64,000 bases of DNA from Paenibacillus sp. FSL H7-0357 (GTDB lineage Bacteria > Bacillota > Bacilli > Paenibacillales > Paenibacillaceae), in the NCBI RefSeq assembly GCF_000758525.1, contig NZ_CP009241.1:7297501-7361500 (forward strand). The letters run 5' to 3'. This document shows positions 17,311 through 26,416 of the stretch, piece after piece. Position numbers and translations under genes: made by a program. The notes below the pieces were generated by a model. It was given only the letters and a program-made list of their open reading frames with translations, was not told the origin of the DNA and searched no databases. Numbering within the stretch: position 1 is the stretch's first letter; each line of letters opens with the position of its first letter.

Positions 17311-18423
17311 ATGACTAACATGAACGAGGGGTTGCAGGACCGCCTTGAAAAATTCGGATTATCTCTATATATGATACGCGTTACGATTGCTGCTTCACTC
17401 TCCTGGCTTGCGGTTCACAGCCTGCACGGCGACAGTTATTTATACTTTGCACCGCTTGCCGCAATTCTTATCACCCAAGGAAGCGTCAAGGCTTCGCTGG
17501 AAAAAGGGATTTACCGTCTGATGGGCGTTGTGCTCGGTGGAATTGTCAGCCTGCTCGTGGGCCATTTCTTCGACGTGGGGGCACTGTCTATTCTGCTGAT
17601 GCTGTTGATCGGCATCGGTGTGGCCACCGCATGCCGGATTAACATTCAAGCCGTTTCCCAGGTCGGTGTGACCTCCGTGCTGGCATTGACCTTTTATCAG
17701 GACCCTTATATCGTGTGGAGAGTCGCGGAGACCTTAATCGGCGTGCTGATTGCCTTAATAATAAATATGATTATCGTCCCCCCCGGGGGGTTCGTCAAGG
17801 TTAAACGCCTGGCACTGGAAGGGACCCTGCTGCTGGCCGATGCCTTGACCGGACTCGCCGCAGAGAGCAGCAGTTCCAAGCAGGCTCCGGAGAGGCTGGT
17901 GCGTTCCGGACAACTGCTGGCGAAGAGCGACAAGCAGCAGAAAGAGCTGCACTATACGTTATCCCATTATCAATGCCGCGGCGGATTGCGGTCATTGACA
18001 CAGGCAACCTCGCATCTGCAGAAGGTTCACCGCTACGTCAAGGAGATCGCCGAGGAGATTTCCCTCCTGCCTGCACATTATGCCGCAGCTGACTGGATGA
18101 CAGAGGTCGTAACGGCAACCGCAGACTGCATCGCCTTGTATGGAACCAAGACTTTGTCCGATGCCGAATGCACCCGTTCGCTCCCCGAAGCGCTGCGCCG
18201 TGCCCGGGATCTGCAGTTCGCCTGGTTCTCCGAGCTGCAGGGTCAATGCTCGCTGACAGCAGTCCGCGATCTCGGAGCCGTCTTCTCCCATCTTAACCGG
18301 GTGCTGGAGGAAATTGAACGGGCCGATTATGCAGCCACAGTTATACCGGCACCAGCCTCCGTCCGGTCCGGAAGCGCGCGCGCCGTACATCTTGTTAAAA
18401 GAGGGCTCTCCCACAAGCTATAA
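17311..18423 (+). CDS. Aromatic acid exporter family (FUSC/YqjA-like) membrane protein
   Basis: A 370-residue protein. The N-terminal ~150 residues have four to five membrane helices (FAPLAAILITQGSVKASLEKG is the conserved FUSC/ArAE loop), ending in INMIIVPP; the remaining ~200 residues form a cytosolic alpha-helical domain like ArAE_1_C. Members are proposed to export aromatic carboxylic acids, but few have been tested. A second ATG at 17320 is possible. Two terminators follow directly. It is a single-gene unit divergent from potA. Confidence 0.8.
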   Translation: MTNMNEGLQDRLEKFGLSLYMIRVTIAASLSWLAVHSLHGDSYLYFAPLAAILITQGSVKASLEKGIYRLMGVVLGGIVSLLVGHFFDVGALSILLMLLIGIGVATACRINIQAVSQVGVTSVLALTFYQDPYIVWRVAETLIGVLIALIINMIIVPPGGFVKVKRLALEGTLLLADALTGLAAESSSSKQAPERLVRSGQLLAKSDKQQKELHYTLSHYQCRGGLRSLTQATSHLQKVHRYVKEIAEEISLLPAHYAAADWMTEVVTATADCIALYGTKTLSDAECTRSLPEALRRARDLQFAWFSELQGQCSLTAVRDLGAVFSHLNRVLEEIERADYAATVIPAPASVRSGSARAVHLVKRGLSHKL

Positions 18424-18445
18424 GCTTGGGAGCGTCCTTTTTTTT
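18408..18445 (+). terminator. Terminator overlapping the stop of the FUSC-type gene
   Basis: CTCCC-ac-AAGCT / AGCTT-GGGAG stem with a two-base bulge, followed by a run of eight T. The stop codon lies in the loop. Confidence 0.8.
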
Positions 18446-18449
18446 GCAG

Positions 18450-18487
18450 AAACGACCCTGTCCTTTGAGAAAAAGGCAGGGTCGTTT
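18450..18487. terminator. Second tandem terminator
   Basis: AAACGACCCTG pairs with CAGGGTCGTTT, followed by further T residues; the A run on the left could make it work in both directions. It probably insulates the riboswitch-controlled gene from upstream transcription. Confidence 0.75.
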
Positions 18488-18699
18488 TTGCTTGTAATAT
18501 CGCTTGGACTCAAAGCCGTCCCTTTTAAAGGGATACCAGAGAGATTTATTATTAATAAGTTGAAAAATTAATACTAAAGTACTAGAATTAAGCTTGTTTG
18601 TAGATTTATTTTGGCAACCAATCCAGTATTGAACATTCCCTGTCGATTTGAGTCGATTAAATGACCTCATGCTGAATGTATATCATTGATCTATTTTTT

Positions 18700-18785
18700 T
18701 AAAGGCAAACTTCCCGAAAGGGCAGGACGCAAAGCGATGGGCCTAAGAATGTGAGACTATCCATTCATGGTCGCCAGGCTGCCAA
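18700..18785 (+). ncRNA. Cyclic-di-GMP-I (GEMM) riboswitch
   Basis: The RNA shows the conserved blocks of the GEMM-I aptamer in order: GGCAAAC, a CGAAAG-capped hairpin (TTCC-CGAAAG-GGCA), GGACGCAAAGC, GGGCCTAA, and the tetraloop-receptor stem GGTCGCCAGGCTGCC. It lies about 107 bases before the FapA/DUF342 gene in the same direction. Downstream, an eight-pair hairpin (GGTAGATT/AATCTATC, 18807-18827) is not followed by a T run, so it is not a plain terminator. CATAGTC at 18828-18834 is complementary to GACTATC inside the aptamer, which hints at a competing fold. Whether c-di-GMP turns the gene on or off cannot be told. Confidence 0.9.
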
Positions 18786-18891
18786 TTGAGATGTGACTTG
18801 GGTACCGGTAGATTAAGACAATCTATCATAGTCCATGATGCTCTTTTCTGTACAGATGCCATTGATTATACGAAGAAGCGAGGTTAGAGTA

Positions 18892-20760
18892 ATGCCACAG
18901 CATATCATCGAGAAATTCAGGCATGTATTTCATACCACAACGCCAATCGGGAACCCCGATCTTCCGGCTCTGCCCTCTGTGCAGGCTAAGCCGCTCCGTG
19001 GGGGAGATGAGGATAAGAACGGACGTATTATCGTACAGAACAACCAAATATTCATCACTCCTCCTCTGCCCGGCGGCAAACCCGCTGTCATTTCCTCCGT
19101 TCACCCTGTGGTGTTGAATATTAACCGGAAGACGGTGACAGATCCTACGGAAGTAACCCCCACAGACCGTATCACCTGGGAGATTTGCGAGAAGCCGCAG
19201 TATCAGATTACCGTATCCGAAGATAAACTGAAGGTCTACTTCACGCTCTACCGTGCAGAAAAGTACGCCTGGAAGCTCGCCAGCTCCCCGGCTGCAGCAG
19301 ATGTCACGGTCCGGGCGGAACCAAATTGCGGCCTGCTGCTGTCCACCCTTACGGTGGACCAGATTATCGCCGGCTTCAAGAAAAGCTCCATTATGCGCGA
19401 TCTCAATATTCCAGCTCTTTATGCAGAGCTGAACAACCCTACCTATCTCCCGGTCTGCATCGCTGAGGGTAAAGCCCCTATTCCCGGCAAGAATGCCCGG
19501 CTGGAGCTGTTATTTGCTGAGGACAGGGAATATGAATTCATTCGGACTGCCGATCCTGCAGATTTCCCGAACCATCCAAGGGTTCCCTTTGTCCAGGAGG
19601 GAGAGGTCATTGCCTGTAAGCTGCCTGCGGAAGAGGGAGTGCCCGGCATCGACGTGTATGGCGGAATTATTCCCTCCCCGCCGCCGCAAGACATTCAGCT
19701 GGTCACTAAAGAATGTACAACCCTGCTGGCGGACGGCGGGATCGTCTCCCTCCGCCAGGGAAGGCCCCGCTTAACGGGATGCGGTCTGAACCGCAAGGTT
19801 TTTGATTTCCCCCAGACATATCTTGTTCCCGGGGATACGGACCCCGAAGCCGCCAAAATGATGTTCCCGGGTGATGTGGTCGCCACTAATGATATCGGAA
19901 ACCAAACCATCCTTGAGGCGTTGGGAAATGTATACATATACGGCGATGTTACGCATGCGACAATCACAGCTACAGGCAGCATTTTTGTCCAGGGCAAGGT
20001 TGTCAGCAGCCAATTGTACTCCGGTCATTATGGAGCGAGACATAACCGCCTCTGCATGTACTCCGCTCTCTTGATGGAGGAAATGACCAGTCTGAGAAAA
20101 GCGTCGCAGCAGTTGGCGAATACCGTCCAATCACGCCAGCAAACCGTAAAATACGGTCTGGTCGTTATGCTGCTGCTGGAAAGCAAATATGACCATCTCC
20201 CCGGCCTGATCAGTGATCTCCAGGATGTTATTGCCGGGATGAATCCCGATTATCCTATCGACACCGGGCAATTAAGACATATGCTGGAGGTATTCCTGCA
20301 CCCGGGGCAGTTCACCGATTTCTTCACGGATGCTGTTCTAAGCACCTTTCTGAGGCTGTTGCAGGATTTGCATGACGCCATATCCGGGATGCAGGAGGAG
20401 AATACACAGATCGACATTGCCTCGTCACAGCATAGCATTATTAAATCCGGCGGAGATCTCCATGTTCATAAGGAGGGGATTCTGCACAGCCAGCTGTTCT
20501 CTTCCGGCGATGTCCGTTTCGTAATGAACGAAGCGGAGTGCACGGACTCCTCAGTCGAGGCGGCAGGCTCCATCAGCGCACAGACTGTAGGGAAGCAGTC
20601 CTCCGAGAAATCGGTGCTTACCGCCGGCAATAATATTACAGTCCGCAAAATCTGCAACAGCGAAGTGACGATTGGAGAATACACCGCCAAGATCGACGGG
20701 ACAGATGAAGAACTTGTCTTCACTGCCCAAAGCCTGCGGTTAAGAAATCAGGCGCATTAG
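18892..20760 (+). CDS. FapA/DUF342-family protein under c-di-GMP control
   Basis: A 622-residue cytosolic protein. The first ~300 residues resemble the FapA (flagellar assembly protein A, DUF342) N-terminal region (VDQIIAGFKKSSIM, GKAPIPGKNARLELLF, then EGVPGIDVYGG). Next comes a right-handed beta-helix of the bactofilin/FapA type (VVATNDIGNQTILEALGNVYIYGDVTHATI). A helical insert (about residues 400-510) interrupts the helix, and beta-helix turns resume to the C-terminus. The start is the ATG at 18892, with GAGG upstream; the frame also contains an ATG at 18835 without a ribosome site. Exact function is unknown; FapA-like proteins are linked to polar flagellar assembly in Vibrio. The upstream riboswitch ties it to the motile/sessile switch. 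Confidence 0.8.
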   Translation: MPQHIIEKFRHVFHTTTPIGNPDLPALPSVQAKPLRGGDEDKNGRIIVQNNQIFITPPLPGGKPAVISSVHPVVLNINRKTVTDPTEVTPTDRITWEICEKPQYQITVSEDKLKVYFTLYRAEKYAWKLASSPAAADVTVRAEPNCGLLLSTLTVDQIIAGFKKSSIMRDLNIPALYAELNNPTYLPVCIAEGKAPIPGKNARLELLFAEDREYEFIRTADPADFPNHPRVPFVQEGEVIACKLPAEEGVPGIDVYGGIIPSPPPQDIQLVTKECTTLLADGGIVSLRQGRPRLTGCGLNRKVFDFPQTYLVPGDTDPEAAKMMFPGDVVATNDIGNQTILEALGNVYIYGDVTHATITATGSIFVQGKVVSSQLYSGHYGARHNRLCMYSALLMEEMTSLRKASQQLANTVQSRQQTVKYGLVVMLLLESKYDHLPGLISDLQDVIAGMNPDYPIDTGQLRHMLEVFLHPGQFTDFFTDAVLSTFLRLLQDLHDAISGMQEENTQIDIASSQHSIIKSGGDLHVHKEGILHSQLFSSGDVRFVMNEAECTDSSVEAAGSISAQTVGKQSSEKSVLTAGNNITVRKICNSEVTIGEYTAKIDGTDEELVFTAQSLRLRNQAH

Positions 20761-20786
20761 CCTTCCTCTGCCCCAAAATATCTGAT

Positions 20787-21005
20787 CTATATAGATTGAA
20801 CTTATAATTCTTCTATTTTGGGATTGGCCGTGACTCCAGAGAATGTTTGGACTTCCGGCCGCTGTTAGGTTTGGATTTCCTGAATTTAACCGCGAATCGC
20901 GGTAGAAATCCAAACCTAAAGGCGGACGCTATCGCTCCTCCAGTTCCAAAAATTCCCCTCCGCCACTTTTCCCTAAGTGTATATTCTCAAGTTCAATCTA
21001 TCTAG
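20787..21005. repeat. Palindromic ~218-bp dispersed element, copy B
   Basis: Ends CTATATAGATTGAACTT...AAGTTCAATCTATCTAG form terminal inverted repeats. The central arms 20865-20879 and 20905-20919 pair perfectly over 15 bases, enclosing ACCGCGA-A-TCGCGGT (20889-20903). It differs from copy C at only about seven positions. It lies between the convergent DUF342 and flavin reductase genes and could act as a bidirectional transcription end there. Confidence 0.85.
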
Positions 21006-21024
21006 CTGCTAATACCTAGCCCAA

Positions 21025-21627
21025 TCAAGGTTCATACTGAGGTCTGTCCAGCTCAAAGGTCCGGCCAATTGCTGCATAAGACGCGCCGGCCAGACGGCTG
21101 ACCGGCTTCAGCTTGCCGACATCAATTCGGCCGTTATGAATCAGCTCATCCTCTACATGAAAACCTAGCACTTCGCCGATAACCATATCGCAATGCCCGA
21201 GCTCCACAAGCTGCACCAGCCGGCATTCCATCGCAATCTTGCATTCCTGTACGCGCGGGACCTTGACGGCTTGTCCGGGTACCGCCGTCAGCCCGGCCAG
21301 CTCAAGTTCGCTGATTCCGCCGGGTGCATTGATTGAGGTATGGTTGACTGCAGCGATATTATCCTCATCGACGATATGGACCACAAATTCCTTATTCGCG
21401 GCTATATTGCGCGGCGTATGCTTCATTTCTCCGCCTGCTTTGCGGACACAGGAGAACATGACCATAGGCGGATCATCATTTACAATATTAAAAAAGCTGA
21501 ACGGGGCGGCATTCACGATCCCCGCTTCATCCACCGAGGTTACAAAGGCAATCGGTCTGGGCACAATGCTGCCGATCAGCAGCTTATAATTATCATGCGC
21601 TGTTTGTCCATCCGTCTGAATATACAT
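21025..21627 (-). CDS. Flavin reductase-like (flavoredoxin family) FMN-binding protein
   Basis: A 200-residue split-barrel protein. The segment IVPRPIAFVTSVDEAGIVNAAPFSFF is the FMN-binding core of the flavin reductase/flavoredoxin family, and CRLVQLVELGHCDMVIGEV matches the dimer-core strand. Members bind FMN and either reduce flavin with NAD(P)H or transfer electrons; the true partner here is not evident. GGGGGA precedes the ATG. It follows the EamA gene by 15 bases on the same strand, so the two are probably co-transcribed. Confidence 0.85.
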   Translation of the reverse strand: MYIQTDGQTAHDNYKLLIGSIVPRPIAFVTSVDEAGIVNAAPFSFFNIVNDDPPMVMFSCVRKAGGEMKHTPRNIAANKEFVVHIVDEDNIAAVNHTSINAPGGISELELAGLTAVPGQAVKVPRVQECKIAMECRLVQLVELGHCDMVIGEVLGFHVEDELIHNGRIDVGKLKPVSRLAGASYAAIGRTFELDRPQYEP

Positions 21628-21642
21628 GATTATCCCCCTGTC

Positions 21643-22533
21643 TTAACTTGTCAGCCGCCGTGCGGCCCGGCCTATCTTAACATTCACCAGAATAATGCTG
21701 CATACGATCAGCAGCATACCCACTACCAGATTCAGCGTAATCCGCTCATTTAATAATACTACACTTGACCCGATCGAGATCAGCGGAATCAGGAAGGTGA
21801 ATGAACCGACCTTGCTGGCCTCTCCTTCATTGATCAGCTTGAAATAAACCATCCACCCCAGCGCAATGACGAACACCGAAATGAACAATGTGTTCACGAT
21901 AAAGGCGCTGTTCCACGTAATATCGGACCAGCTCTCCACAGCCGAACCGGCAGCCAGCAAAATGACGCCCCCGATTATGATCTGCATTGCCGTCATCCAC
22001 AGCATATCTACCCGTACCGCATTTCGTTTCGTATACACCGTCGCCAAGGCCCAGCTTAGCGCGCTGGCCAGGGCAAGCCCTACGCCCAAGGCGGAGATAC
22101 TTCCGGTAAATCCGCCAATGCTGAGCGCAGCTACCCCGAGAAAACCAAGCAGCAAGCCGAACATCTTCATTCCGTACATACGCTCACCCAGCCAGATCCA
22201 GGCAAAGATACCGAGCAGCACAGGCTGCAGAAAGACGATGGCCGAGAACAGCCCTGAGGGCATATACTGCAGGCCGATCGTCTGGAACCCGTAATAGAAA
22301 ACGATGCTGAGAAAGGCCGAAGTCAGATAGACCGGCCATAGCTTGCTGAAATGAAGGGCCTTCCTTTTAGGAAGCGCAGCAACAATGAGGATCACCCCGG
22401 CAATAACCGTACGGATTCCGGCAAACAACAAGGGCGGAGCGTAGGCTAGAGCAATCTTGGACAGCGGCCAATTGATCCCCCAGACAATAACCAGAAATAT
22501 AAGTAAAGCAATGTTTTTCTTCCGCTGCTGCAT
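21643..22533 (-). CDS. EamA/DMT-family transporter
   Basis: A 296-residue, ten-helix exporter made of two EamA repeats (first starting IVWGINWPLSKIAL, second near ALASALSWALATVYTKR). Start at 22533 with AAGGGG upstream. A LysR-type gene is transcribed divergently from a ~95-base shared promoter region, the classic arrangement for LysR control of an exporter. Substrate unknown; family members move amino acids, metabolites or toxicants. Confidence 0.85.
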   Translation of the reverse strand: MQQRKKNIALLIFLVIVWGINWPLSKIALAYAPPLLFAGIRTVIAGVILIVAALPKRKALHFSKLWPVYLTSAFLSIVFYYGFQTIGLQYMPSGLFSAIVFLQPVLLGIFAWIWLGERMYGMKMFGLLLGFLGVAALSIGGFTGSISALGVGLALASALSWALATVYTKRNAVRVDMLWMTAMQIIIGGVILLAAGSAVESWSDITWNSAFIVNTLFISVFVIALGWMVYFKLINEGEASKVGSFTFLIPLISIGSSVVLLNERITLNLVVGMLLIVCSIILVNVKIGRAARRLTS

Positions 22534-22629
22534 CTCATCACCCCTTGTTCTATTTTCATTCCAAATGATACAATAAGCACAGTCATAATTGAAATGAATT
22601 ATATTCATGAGGGGCATACCAGATTCGAT

Positions 22630-23517
22630 ATGAACAACAATCAAATTCGTCTATTCGTCAAAATCGCCGAGAGCGGCAGCTTCACCAAAGCCGGGCTGGC
22701 ACTGAACATGACCCAGCCTGCAGTCAGCCGGGCCATCTCCGCGCTAGAGTCTGAGCTTGCAGTGAAGCTGCTGCTGCGCGACCGGCGCAGCGGGCTGATG
22801 CTCACTGATATCGGTAAGCGTGTTCTGATTATTTTTCGGGAAATTCTAAATGGGTTTGACAAGGTTGAGCAGGAAATCTCCGCTGAGAAGGGCCTGGAGA
22901 AGGGGCTCATCCGCATCGGGGCCTTTCCGGTGGCGTCTGCTTATTTTGTCCCCAAAATCATCCGTTCCATTACCGAGAAATATCCCGAGATTGAGATTGT
23001 TCTCTATGAAGGTTCGGTTGCCGAGGTTAAGGAATGGCTGGAGACCCGCTTTATTGATGTCGGCTTCATTATTCCGCCGCAAGAAGAGTTTGCCACAATT
23101 CCGCTCTACCGGGAGAAACTGTACGCAGTGCTTCCTGGCGATCATCCGCTCCGTGAGAAGCATGTCATCTGTGTCAAGGATCTGGAAGACGAGCCGATGC
23201 TGATCTGCCGGGCAGGTTATGAGCCTCCGGTCGTTGATTTGTTCCTTCGGGGAGGCAGCAAGCTGAATGTGAAATACGAAGTGAACAGCTACATGACCGC
23301 ACTCAATATGGTTAAGGAGGGGCTGGCTGTTGGTGTCATGTCCCAGCTGTCCCTGCTGTCTCCGCCGCCGAATGTGATCATAAAGGAGCTGGCCCCCGAT
23401 GCTTACCGGGATATCCATCTCGCCGTCCATACACTGGAGGAGACCTCGATTGCCGTCCGCTTATTTATGGACACTGCACTGCAGCTGTTCTCCGGGGCAG
23501 AACTGTCTGTGCTTTGA
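22630..23517 (+). CDS. LysR-family transcriptional regulator
   Basis: A 295-residue regulator: N-terminal winged helix (SFTKAGLALNMTQPAVSRAI, about residues 18-37) and a C-terminal periplasmic-binding-like effector domain (GLIRIGAFPVASAYFVPKII). The ATG at 22630 matches the family's start; the nearest good Shine-Dalgarno-like GAGGGG is about 15 bases upstream. Probably controls the divergent EamA exporter and flavin reductase, and its own gene; an imperfect TTCATT-type inverted repeat lies in the shared region. Confidence 0.88.
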   Translation: MNNNQIRLFVKIAESGSFTKAGLALNMTQPAVSRAISALESELAVKLLLRDRRSGLMLTDIGKRVLIIFREILNGFDKVEQEISAEKGLEKGLIRIGAFPVASAYFVPKIIRSITEKYPEIEIVLYEGSVAEVKEWLETRFIDVGFIIPPQEEFATIPLYREKLYAVLPGDHPLREKHVICVKDLEDEPMLICRAGYEPPVVDLFLRGGSKLNVKYEVNSYMTALNMVKEGLAVGVMSQLSLLSPPPNVIIKELAPDAYRDIHLAVHTLEETSIAVRLFMDTALQLFSGAELSVL

Positions 23518-23556
23518 CGAAATACACCACTATGCTGAACAAGAGGAGTGAACCAC

Positions 23557-24531
23557 TTGAAATATCACCGTTTGGGTAACAGCGGGCTGCAGGTCTCCGC
23601 ACTGGGTCTGGGGACCAATTCCTTTGGCAAAAGAGCCGATCAGGAGACCTCCATAGATATCGTCCATGCCGCGCTCGATCAAGGCATTAACTTTATCGAT
23701 ACCGCCAATATTTATGCCGGCACCGAATCGGAACGGATCATCGGACTGGCGCTGGAGGGCAGACGTCAAAGTGCTGTTCTCGCTACCAAAGCAGGCCTTC
23801 CGAGACACGAAGGCCCTAACGGCAGCGGCTCTTCCCGCCATCACCTGATGCTGGAGCTGGAAGGCAGCCTGCGCCGGCTGAAGACCGATTATGTAGACTT
23901 ATATCAGATCCATACCTTTGATCCCTATACACCGCTGGAGGAAACGCTGCGGACCCTTGATGATATGGTATCCGCGGGCAAAGTCCGCTATATCGGGGCC
24001 TCCAACTATGCGGCCTGGGAGTTAATGAAGGCACTGGGCATCAGCGAGGCGCGGAACCTGGTCAAGTATACCTCGATTCAGTGCAGCTACTCCCTGGCTG
24101 ACCGGACGCCGGAGGCCGAGCTGGTTCCGCTCTGCCTGGATCAAGGACTCGGGATTATCCCCTACTTCCCGCTTGCCGGAGGTATTCTTACCGGCAAATA
24201 TGCCGGTGACGGCGCACCGCCGGAAGGTTCCAGAGCCGAAACCGATCCGAACTTCGGCCGCTTCCTTACCCCCGGCCGGATTGAGCTGGGGAACCGGGTC
24301 GGCCGGATTGCCGAAGAAACCGGCACCTCTATGGCTGCGCTGTCCCTGGCCTGGCTGATGAACAAACCGGCTGTATCCACGGTGATTGTCGGAGCCACCC
24401 GCGTGGAGCAGGTGCAGCAGAATCTGCAAAGCGTTGCCCTCCAGCCGGATGCTGAGCTCATGGACAAGCTGGATCAGGCCAGCGGCACCTTCCGCAGCGG
24501 CGAGCCGTTCGCGGTGTACCGCCTGCCATAG
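23557..24531 (+). CDS. Aldo/keto reductase
   Basis: A 324-residue TIM-barrel NADPH-dependent oxidoreductase. The catalytic tetrad is visible: Asp and Tyr in FIDTANIYAG, Lys in LATKAG, His in LYQIHTFDP. It resembles the YajO/IolS-like AKRs that reduce aldehydes and ketones; the substrate is unknown. The start is the TTG at 23557, eight bases after GAGGAG; a GTG at 23548 would overlap that site. It follows the LysR gene closely and may be read from the same promoter. Confidence 0.88.
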   Translation: MKYHRLGNSGLQVSALGLGTNSFGKRADQETSIDIVHAALDQGINFIDTANIYAGTESERIIGLALEGRRQSAVLATKAGLPRHEGPNGSGSSRHHLMLELEGSLRRLKTDYVDLYQIHTFDPYTPLEETLRTLDDMVSAGKVRYIGASNYAAWELMKALGISEARNLVKYTSIQCSYSLADRTPEAELVPLCLDQGLGIIPYFPLAGGILTGKYAGDGAPPEGSRAETDPNFGRFLTPGRIELGNRVGRIAEETGTSMAALSLAWLMNKPAVSTVIVGATRVEQVQQNLQSVALQPDAELMDKLDQASGTFRSGEPFAVYRLP

Positions 24532-24552
24532 CAGTTATCCGTAAATAAACAG

Positions 24553-24592
24553 AATAGGGGTACTTCTCATAGCAATGAGAAGTACCCCTATT
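24553..24592. terminator. Bidirectional terminator between aldo/keto reductase and hcp
   Basis: A perfect 18-pair stem AATAGGGGTACTTCTCAT / ATGAGAAGTACCCCTATT with a four-base loop lies between the two converging genes, with T residues on the right. Confidence 0.85.
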
Positions 24593-24618
24593 TTCATATG
24601 GCACAAATGGCCATCCAG

Positions 24619-26271
24619 TTATACAGCTGCGATAAATTTCTCCATATCTTCTTGTACGGTTGTAATGCCGCTGATACCGAAGGTATCGACCAGCACCTTG
24701 GCTACATTCGGCGACAGGAAGGCCGGGAGTGTAGGTCCGAGGTGAATATCCTTCACACCCAGATACAGCAGGGCCAAGAGTACAATTACTGCCTTCTGCT
24801 CATACCAGGCAATATTGTAGGAGATAGGCAGATCGTTAATATCCTCAAGTCCGAATACTTCCTTGAGCTTCAGGGCAATCACGACAAGCGAGTAGGAATC
24901 ATTGCATTGGCCGGCATCCAGTACACGCGGAATCCCGCCGATGTCGCCAAGCGCAAGCTTATTATATTTGTACTTCGCACAGCCTGCCGTAAGAATCACG
25001 GTATCTCCCGGCAGTTCGGCAGCGAAATCGGTATAATAATTGCGGCTCTTCATCCGGCCGTCACAGCCGGCCATTACGAAGAACTGCTTGATGGCGCCGG
25101 TCTGAACGGCCTCAACCACCTGATCGGCTACGTTCATTACAGCCGCGTGGGCAAATCCGCCGACAATCTCGCCGGTTTCGATCTCTTCCGGAACCGCACA
25201 GCCTTTCGCCTGTTCAATGATAGCGGAGAAGTCCTTCGCTCCATTGGCATCCGCCGAAATATGCTGCACTCCCGGGAAACCGGTATTGCCCGTAGTATAC
25301 AAACGGCCGATATAACTCTCCTTCGGCGGTACAATGCAGTTCGTCGTCATGAGAATCGGTCCGTTGAAGCTTTCAAATTCCTCCGCCTGTTTCCACCAGG
25401 CATTGCCGTAGTTGCCCACAAAATGACTGTATTTCTTAAAAGCCGGATAATAATGCGCCGGCAGCATCTCGCTGTGTGTATATACATCCACTCCGGTGCC
25501 ATCGGTCTGCTTCAGCAGCGCTTCCATATCCTTCAGATCATGCCCGCTGATCAGAATCCCCGGATTCCGGCCTACACCGATATTCACCTTGGTGATTTCC
25601 GGGTTGCCATAAGTCGTGGTATTGGCCCGGTCAAGCAATGCCATCACATCGACACCCAGCTTGCCGCATTCCATCACAAGTCCAGTCAGTTCATCCGCCG
25701 TGAGTGTATCATCCAGAGTCGCCACCAGACCTTTTTCCATAAAAGCATGTGCGCCTTCTTCGTAATAGCCCAGCACTGCGGCATGCTCCATATACGCCGC
25801 CATTCCCTTCAGCCCGTAGGTCAGCAGTTCACGCAGGGAACGGATATCCTCATTCTCTGTGGACAGAACTCCTACCGTCTCCGCCTTCGCCTGCAGTTCC
25901 TCATCGGTGCCTGCCGTCCAAAGAGCCGCGTCATGCCCGGCATAAGGAACCTCTACTCCGGCTGCCTGCAATTTACTGCTCCACTGGCCGCGAAGGATCA
26001 ACCCTTCTTTGATTCTGGCAATAAAAGCTTCAGGCATGAAATTAGCATTGGTTATTGTAGCGAACATACCCTCTATAATAAATTTCTCCGTGGTAGAGTC
26101 GGTCATTCCAAGCTCCCGGCCCCGGCGTGCAAAGATGGAAATCCCCTTCAGCGTGTAGATCAGCAGATCCTGAAGATTTGCCACATCGCTAGTTTTCCCG
26201 CAGACTCCCTGAATCGTACAGCCCGATCCTTTAGCCGCTTCCTGACATTGAAAACAAAACATATTGCTCAT
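24619..26271 (-). CDS. hcp: Hydroxylamine reductase (hybrid cluster protein)
   Basis: A 550-residue cytosolic iron-sulfur enzyme. Four N-terminal cysteines at 6, 9, 18 and 24 bind the cubane cluster. Ligands of the hybrid Fe-S-O cluster are visible in order: His in GHDLKD, Glu in THSEMLPAH, Cys in TTNCIVPP, Cys in [11 protein letters not shown], Cys in AGQCNDSYS, and Glu/Lys in WYEQKAV. Hcp reduces hydroxylamine in vitro and in vivo removes nitric oxide at low levels or acts in S-nitrosylation. A Crp/Fnr regulator is encoded divergently, as is common for NO-responsive hcp genes. Confidence 0.95.
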   Translation of the reverse strand: MSNMFCFQCQEAAKGSGCTIQGVCGKTSDVANLQDLLIYTLKGISIFARRGRELGMTDSTTEKFIIEGMFATITNANFMPEAFIARIKEGLILRGQWSSKLQAAGVEVPYAGHDAALWTAGTDEELQAKAETVGVLSTENEDIRSLRELLTYGLKGMAAYMEHAAVLGYYEEGAHAFMEKGLVATLDDTLTADELTGLVMECGKLGVDVMALLDRANTTTYGNPEITKVNIGVGRNPGILISGHDLKDMEALLKQTDGTGVDVYTHSEMLPAHYYPAFKKYSHFVGNYGNAWWKQAEEFESFNGPILMTTNCIVPPKESYIGRLYTTGNTGFPGVQHISADANGAKDFSAIIEQAKGCAVPEEIETGEIVGGFAHAAVMNVADQVVEAVQTGAIKQFFVMAGCDGRMKSRNYYTDFAAELPGDTVILTAGCAKYKYNKLALGDIGGIPRVLDAGQCNDSYSLVVIALKLKEVFGLEDINDLPISYNIAWYEQKAVIVLLALLYLGVKDIHLGPTLPAFLSPNVAKVLVDTFGISGITTVQEDMEKFIAAV

Positions 26272-26373
26272 TGCATGTTCACTCCTTTAATAGGTATAGG
26301 CTACCAATATAGGACTCCGTTCGCCCCGCCTTTACAGTTAAGGCTAATTGTAGTAGACTTTCGCCATACAATC

Positions 26374-26389
26374 GGTAACGGATGTTACC
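26374..26389. promoter_or_regulatory. Candidate operator in the hcp / Crp-Fnr intergenic region
   Basis: GGTAAC-GGAT-GTTACC is a perfect dyad with the 16-base span typical of Crp/Fnr sites, though its half-sites are not the standard TTGAT or TGTGA. It lies about 100 bases before hcp and 28 bases before the regulator gene. Binding is inferred from position and symmetry only. Confidence 0.45.
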
Positions 26390-26416
26390 AGATGCTATAA
26401 ATTTGGAGGAAATGCT

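Noticed and set aside
18807..18827. Hairpin behind the riboswitch as an intrinsic terminator
   Set aside because: No U run follows it; kept only as part of a possible expression platform.
24598..26400. A 600-codon open frame on the plus strand over hcp
   Set aside because: It is exactly antisense to a gene with all Hcp ligands in place; its sequence is rich in His, Arg and Leu without any known motif and it has no ribosome site.
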